Assembly: GCA_035550315.1 (NCBI GenBank)
Contig: DASZPL010000120.1
Coordinates: forward strand, 1-12,610
Length of the DNA: 12,610 nt
From: DASZPL01 sp035550315
GTDB lineage: Bacteria; Actinomycetota; Actinomycetes; JAFAQI01
Direction of reading: 5' to 3'
Of this stretch, positions 7,082 through 12,610 are shown in pieces. Within the stretch, counting starts at the first letter, position 1; each line of letters opens with the position of its first letter. The position numbers and the translations under genes were made by a program. Below the pieces are notes generated by a model. That model saw only the letters and a list, made by a program, of their open reading frames with translations, ran no database searches and was not told the origin of the DNA.

Positions 7082-8427
7082 CCGGCACCTCCCTCGACTC
7101 GCATCACGCTGGCGACCGCCCGCACCACGTCGAGCTGCCGTAGCTCCTCGACGGTCGCTGCCAGCGCGGCGTCACGCGCATCGTGCGTCACCAGCACCAG
7201 CGACGCGTCGTCGCCGTGTCCCTCCTGGCGCACGGTGCCGATCGAGACGTCGTGCGCCGCGAAGGCGTGCGCCACCGTTGCCAGGACGCCGGCCTTGTCG
7301 GCGACGTCGAGGCAGACGCGATAGCGGGTGATGGTCTCCCCCATCAGGCGGATCCGCAACGCCGCGTAGACGGAGTCGCCGGCGCCGCGCGCGCCGGTCA
7401 GCCGGTTGCGGCAGACCGCCACCAGGTCACCCAACACCGCGCTCGCGGTCGGTGCGCCGCCGGCGCCGTGGCCGTAGAACATCAGCTGCCCGGCAGCCTC
7501 GGCCTCGATGAAGACCGCGTTGTAGGCGTCGCGGACGGCGGCCAGTGGATGGCTGCGCGGCAGGATCGCCGGATGCACCCGGACGCCGATCGAGTCACGG
7601 CCTTCGCCGTCGGGCGCCCGCTCCGCGATCGCGAGCAGCTTGACGATCCCGTTGAGCTCGCGCGCGCCGTCGATGTCACCGGCGGTCACCGCGGTGATGC
7701 CTTCGCAGTGCACGTCGGCGGCGGTCACCCGGGTGTGGAACGCGAGCCCGGCGAGGATCGCCGCCTTCGCGGCGGCGTCGAAGCCGTCGACGTCGGCGCT
7801 CGGGTCGGCTTCGGCGTACCCCAGCGCCTGCGCTTCCTTCAGCGCCTCGTCGAAGCCGGCGCCGGTGCTGTCCATCTTCGACAGGATGTAGTTCGTGGTG
7901 CCGTTGACGATGCCGATGACGCGGGTCACCCGGTCACCGGCGAGCGACTCGCGCAGCGGCCGCAGCAGCGGGATTGCGCCGGCGACACTCGCCTCGCAGT
8001 AGAGGTCGGTGTTGCCGCGGCGCGCGGCGTCGTAGAGCGTGCCGCCGTCCTCGGCGAGGAGCGCCTTGTTGGCGGTCACCACCGACGCCCCGCGCTCCAA
8101 AGCGGTGACCAGCAGCGACCGGGTGGGCTCGATCCCGCCCATCACCTCGATGACGACGTCCAAGTCGCCGCGCCCGACCAGCGCCTCGGCGTCGTCGGTG
8201 AACACCGCCGGGTCGACCGGTAGGTTGCGGTCGGCCTGCGGCCGGCGTACGGCGATGCCCGCCAGCTCCACCGGCGCACCGATGCGGTGCGCCAGGTCGT
8301 CGTGCTGGGTGGCGAGCAACCGCACGACCTCGCTGCCCACCACGCCGCAGCCCAGCAGCCCGACCCGCAGCGACTTGTCAGCGGCAGGCGGTGCTATAGC
8401 ACCCGGTGGTGCTGACAACTCGGTCAT
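7078..8427 (-). CDS. hom: Homoserine dehydrogenase with ACT domain
   Basis: A 449-residue monofunctional enzyme reducing aspartate semialdehyde to homoserine, the branch point to threonine and methionine. The NAD(P) loop is GLLGCGVVGSE (23-33); TANKALLA (118-125) and NGTTNYIL (175-182) are family motifs; the catalytic Asp/Lys pair is D217/K221 in DVDGFDAAAK. A C-terminal ACT domain (about 369-445) implies threonine feedback. ATG 8427 overlaps the lysA stop as ATGA. The frame stays open far into lysA, but that part is an Arg-rich shadow. Residues 4-19 (LSAPPGAIAPPAADKS) are encoded by a palindromic repeat that recurs at 11600-11648. They form an N-terminal extension, compared with homologues that begin nearly at the Rossmann strand. 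No start codon lies between the repeat and the Rossmann motif, so the extension must be translated. Identity is secure. Confidence 0.97.
   Translation of the reverse strand: MTELSAPPGAIAPPAADKSLRVGLLGCGVVGSEVVRLLATQHDDLAHRIGAPVELAGIAVRRPQADRNLPVDPAVFTDDAEALVGRGDLDVVIEVMGGIEPTRSLLVTALERGASVVTANKALLAEDGGTLYDAARRGNTDLYCEASVAGAIPLLRPLRESLAGDRVTRVIGIVNGTTNYILSKMDSTGAGFDEALKEAQALGYAEADPSADVDGFDAAAKAAILAGLAFHTRVTAADVHCEGITAVTAGDIDGARELNGIVKLLAIAERAPDGEGRDSIGVRVHPAILPRSHPLAAVRDAYNAVFIEAEAAGQLMFYGHGAGGAPTASAVLGDLVAVCRNRLTGARGAGDSVYAALRIRLMGETITRYRVCLDVADKAGVLATVAHAFAAHDVSIGTVRQEGHGDDASLVLVTHDARDAALAATVEELRQLDVVRAVASVMRVEGGAG
7087..7092 (-). promoter_or_regulatory. Strong ribosome binding site of thrC within hom
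   Basis: GGAGGT on the minus strand, five bases before the thrC ATG, embedded in the last codons of hom. Together with the ATGA overlap it indicates coupled, efficient translation of thrC. Confidence 0.8.
8373..8421. repeat. 49-bp nested palindromic repeat, copy 1 (inside hom)
   Basis: Outer arms TTGTCAGC (8375-8382) and GCTGACAA (8411-8418) and the perfect 14-bp core GGTGCTATAGCACC (8390-8403) share one centre, 8396.5. One half also folds alone as AGCACC-CGGT-GGTGCT. Copy 2 at 11600-11648 matches at about 40 of 49 bases without gaps, with identical arms and nearly identical core. Here it is translated on the minus strand as hom residues 4-19. No flanking target-site duplication is obvious. 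Confidence 0.85.
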
Positions 8428-9815
8428 CCTTGGTCCAGCGCGAGCAGGTCGTCGAGCGACTCCCGGCGCAGCAGCACCCGATGCTCGCCGCGCCGGACGG
8501 CGACGACCGGCGGGCGGGGCAGCGTGTTGTAGTTGCTCGCCATCGAACGACAGTAAGCGCCGGTGGCCGCGATCGCGAGCAGATCGCCGGGGACGAGGTC
8601 GGCGGGCAGCCAGACGTCGCGGACCACGATGTCGCCGGCTTCGCAGTGCTTGCCGACCACCCGGGCCAGCATCGGCTCGGCGTCGCTGTGCCGCGACGCG
8701 AGCACGCAGCTGTACGACGCGTCGTACAGCGCCGTGCGGATGTTGTCGCTCATGCCGCCGTCCACGCTGACGTAGCGCCGGATGCCGTCGACGTCCTTGA
8801 CGGTGCCGACCTCGTAGAGCGTCACGCCGCCGGGGCCGATGATCGCCCGGCCCGGCTCGACCGCCAGCCGCGGCACCGGCAAAGACGCGGCGGCGCACTC
8901 CCGCTCGATGATCGCGCGCAGCTGCTTCGCCACGTCCGCCACGTCGGCCGGGTCGTCGTCGGAGGTGTAGGCGATGCCGAGGCCGCCGCCGAGGTCGAGC
9001 TCCGGCAGCGTGACGCCGACCGCGTCGCGGATCTGCGCCAGCAGGCCGACGACGCGATGCGCCGCCACCTCGAATCCGGCGGTGTCGAAGATCTGCGAGC
9101 CGATGTGGCTGTGCAGCCCGACCAGCTCGAGCGACGGCAGCGCGAGCACCCGGCGGACCGCCTCCAGCGCCGCGCCGCTCGCCAGCGAGAACCCGAACTT
9201 CTGGTCCTCGTGGGCGGTGGCGATGAACTCGTGGGTGTGCGCCTCGACGCCAACCGTGACGCGAACCAGTACCCGCTGCCGGATCCCGGCGGCCTCGGCC
9301 GCGTGCGCCAGCCGGGCGATCTCCACGTCGCTGTCGACGACGACCCGGCCCACCCGCGCCTCGACCGCGGCGCGCAGCTCCTCCGGCGACTTGTTGTTGC
9401 CGTGCATCAGGATCCGCTCGGCCGGGAAGCCGCCGGCCAGTGCGACCGCCAGCTCCCCACCCGTCGAGACGTCGAGCGCGAGCCCCTCGTCGAACACCCA
9501 GCCCGCGACCGCCTTCGACAGGAAGGCCTTCGCGGCGTAATAGATATCGGTGTCCTCGCCGAACGCAGCGCGGTAGCCGCGGCAGCGCTCCCGGACGTCG
9601 TCCTCAACCAGGAGGTACGCCGGCGTGCCGTACGCCGTCGCGAGGTCACGGACGTCGCAGCCCCCCAGTTGCATCACACCGTCGACACGGCTGGTGCCGA
9701 TCGGCCAAATCGCCGGGTCGAGCCGCCCAAGGTCGGCCGGCGGCGGCGCCGGGTGCTGCACCGGCTGCACCGGGCTGGTGTCGCCGTGCAACGCGCCGGC
9801 CGGATGGGCTCGCAT
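8424..9815 (-). CDS. lysA: Diaminopimelate decarboxylase
   Basis: A 463-residue fold-type III PLP enzyme making L-lysine from meso-diaminopimelate. The PLP lysine is K96 in IYYAAKAFLS; HSHIGSQ is at 235-241, the phosphate loop GGGLG at 276-280, EPGR at 320-323, the dimer-partner cysteine C391 in VGKHCEAGD, and the C-terminal tyrosine in GAYC (Y421). The start was chosen as ATG 9815, four bases after the argS stop. The open frame reaches ATG 9863, but those 16 residues overlap argS and are Cys/Ser-rich. The first 30 or so residues (His/Pro/Ala-rich) are poorly conserved, so the exact start is slightly uncertain; GGAG lies 13 bases upstream, a rather long spacing. Its stop overlaps the hom start. 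Identity is secure. Confidence 0.96.
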   Translation of the reverse strand: MRAHPAGALHGDTSPVQPVQHPAPPPADLGRLDPAIWPIGTSRVDGVMQLGGCDVRDLATAYGTPAYLLVEDDVRERCRGYRAAFGEDTDIYYAAKAFLSKAVAGWVFDEGLALDVSTGGELAVALAGGFPAERILMHGNNKSPEELRAAVEARVGRVVVDSDVEIARLAHAAEAAGIRQRVLVRVTVGVEAHTHEFIATAHEDQKFGFSLASGAALEAVRRVLALPSLELVGLHSHIGSQIFDTAGFEVAAHRVVGLLAQIRDAVGVTLPELDLGGGLGIAYTSDDDPADVADVAKQLRAIIERECAAASLPVPRLAVEPGRAIIGPGGVTLYEVGTVKDVDGIRRYVSVDGGMSDNIRTALYDASYSCVLASRHSDAEPMLARVVGKHCEAGDIVVRDVWLPADLVPGDLLAIAATGAYCRSMASNYNTLPRPPVVAVRRGEHRVLLRRESLDDLLALDQG

Positions 9816-9819
9816 CGCG

Positions 9820-11481
9820 CTACATCCGCTCCGGAGCGCCGACGCCGAGCAGCCGCAGGCCATTGCCCACGACGACCCGGGTGGCCTCGACCAACCAGAG
9901 CCGGGCGCGGGTCAGGTCGGTGGCCGGCTCGTCACCCATCGGCAGCACGCGGCAGGCGTCGTAGAACCGGTGGTAGGTGCCGGCGAGGCCTTCGAGGTAG
10001 CGCGCGATCCGGTGCGGCTCGCGCAGCTCGGCGGCGGCATCGACGATGCGCGGGAACTCCCCAAGCGCGCCGAGCAGCTCGCCCTCCTGCGGCGCGGCCA
10101 GCAGGGCCGGGTCGAACGCGTCGTCCGCGCCACGGTCGATGCCGAGGTCGGCCGCGTTGCGCAGCAGCGACGCGATCCGCGCGTGGGCGTACTGCACGTA
10201 GAACACCGGGTTGTCGTTGGTCTGCCGCGCCCACAGGTCGAGGTCGATGTCGATCGGCGAGTCACTGCTGTAGCGCGCGAGGGCGTAGCGGGCGGCGTCC
10301 GGCCCGATCGCCTCGACCAGGTCGTCCATGGTCACGACAGTGCCGGCGCGCTTGCTCATCCGCACCGGCTGGCCGTCTTTGACCAGGTTCACCAGCTGGC
10401 CGATCAGCACCTCGATGTTGCGGTCCGGGTCGTCGCCGAAGCAGGCGGCCAGCGCCCGCAGCCGGCCGACATAGCCGTGGTGGTCGGCGCCCAGCATGTA
10501 GATGCAGCGGTCGAAGCCGCGTCCCCGCTTGTCGAGGTAATAGGCGCAGTCGGCGGCGAAGTAGGTCCACTCGCCGTCGCTCTTGCGCAGCACGCGGTCC
10601 TTGTCATCGCCGTAGTCGGTCGTGCGCAGCCATACCGCGCCCTCCGACTCGTAGACGTGGCCGTGCGCCCGGAGCGCGTCGAGCGCGGCGTCGAGCTCGC
10701 CCTTGTCGTGCAGCGACTTCTCGTTGAAGTACACGTCGAAGCCGACGCCGAATCCCGCGAGCGACCGCTTGATCTCGTCGAACATCAGCAGCACGCCTTC
10801 GTGCCGGAACGCCGCCAGCGCTTCGGCCTCCGGGCGCGCGAGCAGGTCCGGCTGCGCGGCGACGATCGTCTTCGCGATGTCGTCGACGTACGCCCCGGCG
10901 TAGCCGGCTTCCGGCGCGGGGCGGCCGTGCGCTGCCGCCAGCAACGACTCGGCGAACCGGTCGATCTGCGCGCCGGCGTCGTTGAAGTAGTACTCCCGCG
11001 TGACATCCGCGCCGGCCGCGGTCAGCACCCGGCCGAGCGCGTCACCCACCGCAGCCCAGCGGGCGCCGCCCAGGTGCACCGGGCCGGTCGGGTTAGAAGA
11101 GACGAACTCGAGGTTGATCCGCTCCTTGGCCAACGTCTCGGTGCAGCCGTACTCGGTTCCGGCGCGCGCGATGGTGCGCGCCAGCTCGCCGTGCGCGGCC
11201 TGCGACAGACGCAGGTTCAGGAAGCCCGGGCCGGCCACGTCCACGGTGTCGATGCCGGCGACGGCGCGCAGCCGGCTCGCCAGCACCTCGGCCACCTCGC
11301 GCGGCGGTCGACCGGCAGCCTTGGCCAGTTGCAGCGCCGCGTTGGTGGCGTAGTCGCCGTGGTCGCGGTTCTTCGGCCGCTCGACGGTCACCGTGTCGGG
11401 CGGCGTCACCGCGAGCTCCCCCGCGGTCGCGGCGTCGCGAATCGCAGACACCACCACGTCGACCAGATCGGCGGGCGTCAC
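9820..11481 (-). CDS. argS: Arginyl-tRNA synthetase
   Basis: A 553-residue class Ia synthetase that charges tRNA-Arg. It has the N-terminal Add-1 domain (about 1-90), the HIGH-equivalent HLGG at 136-139 within NPTGPVHLGGARWAAVGD, EYYFNDAGAQIDRF (164-177), MLGADHHGY (330-338), the MSK-type loop VRMSKRAGT (374-382) and a C-terminal helical anticodon-binding (DALR) domain (about 430-553) ending GVGAPERM. The actinobacterial form has HxGG in place of HxGH and lacks a full KMSKS, as ArgRS commonly does. The start is GTG 11481. There is no ribosome site upstream, but TAGCCT at 11488-11493 would place transcription start on the GTG itself, suggesting a leaderless mRNA. It is the first gene of the argS-to-thrB operon. 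Identity is secure. Confidence 0.97.
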   Translation of the reverse strand: MTPADLVDVVVSAIRDAATAGELAVTPPDTVTVERPKNRDHGDYATNAALQLAKAAGRPPREVAEVLASRLRAVAGIDTVDVAGPGFLNLRLSQAAHGELARTIARAGTEYGCTETLAKERINLEFVSSNPTGPVHLGGARWAAVGDALGRVLTAAGADVTREYYFNDAGAQIDRFAESLLAAAHGRPAPEAGYAGAYVDDIAKTIVAAQPDLLARPEAEALAAFRHEGVLLMFDEIKRSLAGFGVGFDVYFNEKSLHDKGELDAALDALRAHGHVYESEGAVWLRTTDYGDDKDRVLRKSDGEWTYFAADCAYYLDKRGRGFDRCIYMLGADHHGYVGRLRALAACFGDDPDRNIEVLIGQLVNLVKDGQPVRMSKRAGTVVTMDDLVEAIGPDAARYALARYSSDSPIDIDLDLWARQTNDNPVFYVQYAHARIASLLRNAADLGIDRGADDAFDPALLAAPQEGELLGALGEFPRIVDAAAELREPHRIARYLEGLAGTYHRFYDACRVLPMGDEPATDLTRARLWLVEATRVVVGNGLRLLGVGAPERM

Positions 11482-11487
11482 GAATTG

Positions 11488-11493
11488 AGGCTA
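11488..11493 (-). promoter_or_regulatory. Probable -10 box of argS, leaderless start
   Basis: TAGCCT on the minus strand (TANNNT type), with six bases between it and GTG 11481. That puts the expected transcription start at the first base of the start codon. No -35 resembling TTGACA is visible at 16-18 bases, and no ribosome site precedes the GTG. Both are common for leaderless actinobacterial genes. Confidence 0.45.
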
Positions 11494-11573
11494 TCGGCTC
11501 AACATCAAGCACCCGAGCGGATAAACCTGCGCTGGCCGTATCATCGGCCGCGGGGGCAGCACCGCGGCGCCGT

Positions 11574-11592
11574 CGGCGGTGAGCGACCGCCG
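11574..11592. other. Hairpin upstream of the glycosyltransferase
   Basis: CGGCGGT-GAGCG-ACCGCCG, a perfect 7-bp stem with a 5-base loop, 10 bases before the palindromic repeat. No U-run follows. A smaller dyad GGCCG-TATCAT-CGGCC lies at 11534-11549, and its loop TATCAT could be a -10 box for the plus-strand gene. Confidence 0.4.
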
Positions 11593-11599
11593 GAGCCCA

Positions 11600-11648
11600 A
11601 CTTGTCAGCAGCACAGGGTGCTATAGCGCCGCCTAGTGCTGACAACTC
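11600..11648. repeat. 49-bp nested palindromic repeat, copy 2 (upstream of glycosyltransferase)
   Basis: Arms TTGTCAGC (11602-11609) and GCTGACAA (11638-11645) and core GGTGCTATAGCGCC (11617-11630) share the centre 11623.5, exactly as in copy 1. On the plus strand, in the frame of the downstream gene, it reads LSAAQGAIAPPSADNS, against LSAPPGAIAPPAADKS in hom. GGAG (11592-11595) lies six bases before its TTG at 11602. It is either intergenic DNA or a translated N-terminal extension. Confidence 0.85.
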
Positions 11649-11658
11649 TTGGGTGCCG

Positions 11659-12610
11659 ATGACGCTCGTCGTCACGGGACATCTGGCGCCTCGCCACGGC
11701 GGCGTCGAGACCGTCACCGAGCAGCTCGCCCGCCGGCTCCCGACGGACCGCGTCGTCGTGATGGCACCGCGGGCGGACGGCGACCGGGAGGTCGACCGGA
11801 CACTGCCGTTCGAGGTGATCCGCTACGCCGGTCGGTTCATCAGCCGACCGTGGTTAGCGCGCGAGGTCGCGCAGACCGCGATCGCCCGCCGGGCGGAGGC
11901 CGCCTGGATCACATCGGCCATGCCGCTCGGTGCGCTGGCGGTGCCGCTGCGACGCGCCGGCGTCGGGCGGATCGTCGTCACGACCCACGGCATGGAGATC
12001 GGGTGGGCCCGCGTCCCACCCGCCGCCGCCTTGATGCGGTGGGTTGCCGGTCACGCCGATGTCGTGACATATCTCGGCGAGTTCACGCATACCCGGCTTA
12101 CCCCCGCGCTGCCAGCCACCGTCGAGACGGTGCGGCTCACCGGCGGCGTCGACGCGACCCACTTCGCACCGACCGAGCAGTCGGCCTTGCGCGAGCGGCT
12201 CGGGCTCGCCGACCGGCCGGTGGTGGTATCGGCGTCACGACTGGTGCCGCGCAAGGGTCAGGACATGCTGATCCGCGCCTGGCCGATGGTGCAGCGCCGC
12301 CATCCAGGGGCGCGGCTGTTGATCGTCGGCGACGGCCGCCGGCGGCAAGCGCTGGCACGGCTCGCCGCGAAGGTCGGAGTGGCGCCCGACGTGGTGTTCG
12401 CCGGCGGCGCCGCCCTCGACCAGCTGCCGGCGTACCTCGGCTGTGGCGACGTGTTCGCGCTGCCGTGTCGCGACGTGTGGGCGGGCCTGCAGGTCGAAGG
12501 ACTGGGGCTGAGCATCCTGGAGGCGTCCGCGGTCGGGCTGCCGGTCGTCGCCGGCCGCTCCGGCGGCTCGCCGGACGCCGTCCGCGACGGCGTGACCGGG
12601 CTGCTCGTCG
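11659..12610 (+). CDS. GT4 glycosyltransferase, PimB-like (partial, N-terminal 317 residues)
   Basis: A GT-B fold, family 4 glycosyltransferase running off the right edge. The N-terminal acceptor domain begins VVTGHLAPRHGGVET (4-18, family GG loop) and contains TTHGMEIGW (108-116). The donor domain begins SRLVPRKGQD (193-202, with the conserved Arg and Lys), then LLIVGDG (220-226) and the E-x7-E motif E280/E288 in VEGLGLSILEA. THGxE, LPCR and VEGLG resemble mycobacterial PimB, which adds mannose from GDP-mannose to phosphatidylinositol mannoside at the inner membrane face; that substrate is an inference. ATG 11659 is canonical but has no ribosome site. GTG 11653 and TTG 11602 are in frame, and the latter has GGAG six bases upstream and would add 19 residues encoded mostly by the palindromic repeat. 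It is divergent from argS and outside the amino-acid operon. Confidence 0.88.
   Translation, partial: MTLVVTGHLAPRHGGVETVTEQLARRLPTDRVVVMAPRADGDREVDRTLPFEVIRYAGRFISRPWLAREVAQTAIARRAEAAWITSAMPLGALAVPLRRAGVGRIVVTTHGMEIGWARVPPAAALMRWVAGHADVVTYLGEFTHTRLTPALPATVETVRLTGGVDATHFAPTEQSALRERLGLADRPVVVSASRLVPRKGQDMLIRAWPMVQRRHPGARLLIVGDGRRRQALARLAAKVGVAPDVVFAGGAALDQLPAYLGCGDVFALPCRDVWAGLQVEGLGLSILEASAVGLPVVAGRSGGSPDAVRDGVTGLLV

Noticed and set aside
7078..7200. Threonine attenuator or leader peptide before thrC
   Set aside because: thrC starts inside the hom stop codon, leaving no room for a leader; no Thr/Ile codon run was seen.
5699..7324. A 541-codon plus-strand open frame opposite thrB and thrC
   Set aside because: Antisense shadow of well-identified enzymes; Arg/His/Asp-rich with no domain.
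8373..8421. CIRCE/HrcA operator as explanation of the palindrome
   Set aside because: CIRCE is TTAGCACTC-N9-GAGTGCTAA. The repeat has related AGCAC/GTGCT words but different arms, spacing and order, and no heat-shock gene is near.
8373..8421. Insertion sequence or attC-type recombination site
   Set aside because: No transposase or integrase in the window, no flanking duplication visible, and no attC consensus arms.
8428..8898. Possible 157-residue N-terminal extension of hom into lysA
   Set aside because: The extra segment is an Arg-rich out-of-frame reading of lysA; ATG 8427 with the ATGA overlap is the sensible start.
8406..10382. A 658-codon plus-strand open frame opposite lysA and argS
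   Set aside because: Shadow of two certain genes on the other strand; no motif and typical high-GC antisense composition.
11482..11658. tRNA gene beside argS
   Set aside because: No cloverleaf, T-loop GTTCRA box or acceptor pairing; the dyads there are short hairpins and the palindromic repeat.

Overview
The window is GC-rich DNA (roughly 70% by eye) with strong third-position G/C bias and frequent GTG starts. Its gene families and gene order are those of Actinobacteria. The block argS-lysA-hom-thrC-thrB-rho matches, gene for gene, the order remembered from Mycobacterium tuberculosis (Rv1292-Rv1297). The short SSB paralogue next to EttA matches Rv2478c-Rv2477c. The genus cannot be fixed from the sequence; a non-mycobacterial, non-model actinomycete is my best guess.

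Layout, left to right. At 1-1243 on the minus strand lie the N-terminal part of the ribosome-associated ABC-F ATPase EttA (cut by the left edge) and, upstream of it, an SsbB-type single-stranded DNA-binding protein. At 1398-2886 on the plus strand lie two short-chain dehydrogenases separated by one base, divergent from ssbB and convergent with rho. At 2913-4697 (minus) is transcription termination factor Rho with a long Arg/Asn/Gly/Asp-rich insertion. Positions 4698-5071 are non-coding: a likely rho promoter and a leader of about 215 bases, plus two near-identical palindromes. From 5072 to 11481 (minus) runs a tight operon, argS-lysA-hom-thrC-thrB, with ATGA overlaps at lysA/hom and hom/thrC and gaps of 4 and 12 bases at the other two junctions. 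Positions 11482-11658 are a divergent intergenic region. From 11659 to the right edge (plus) is a GT4 glycosyltransferase resembling the phosphatidylinositol mannosyltransferase PimB.

The genes form an aspartate-family module. Hom makes homoserine, ThrB phosphorylates it and ThrC converts the phosphate to threonine. LysA completes the lysine branch from the same aspartate-semialdehyde precursor, and ArgS charges tRNA-Arg. EttA, SsbB and Rho are housekeeping factors of translation, DNA maintenance and transcription.

The most unusual signals are repeats. A 49-bp nested palindrome occurs twice. One copy is translated in frame as the N-terminal extension of homoserine dehydrogenase. The other lies just upstream of the glycosyltransferase, in the same reading frame, behind a plausible ribosome binding site. 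Separately, the last codons of thrB plus the stop codon form a perfect hairpin that is duplicated 67 bp downstream. Rho also lacks its usual rpmE-prfA neighbours.
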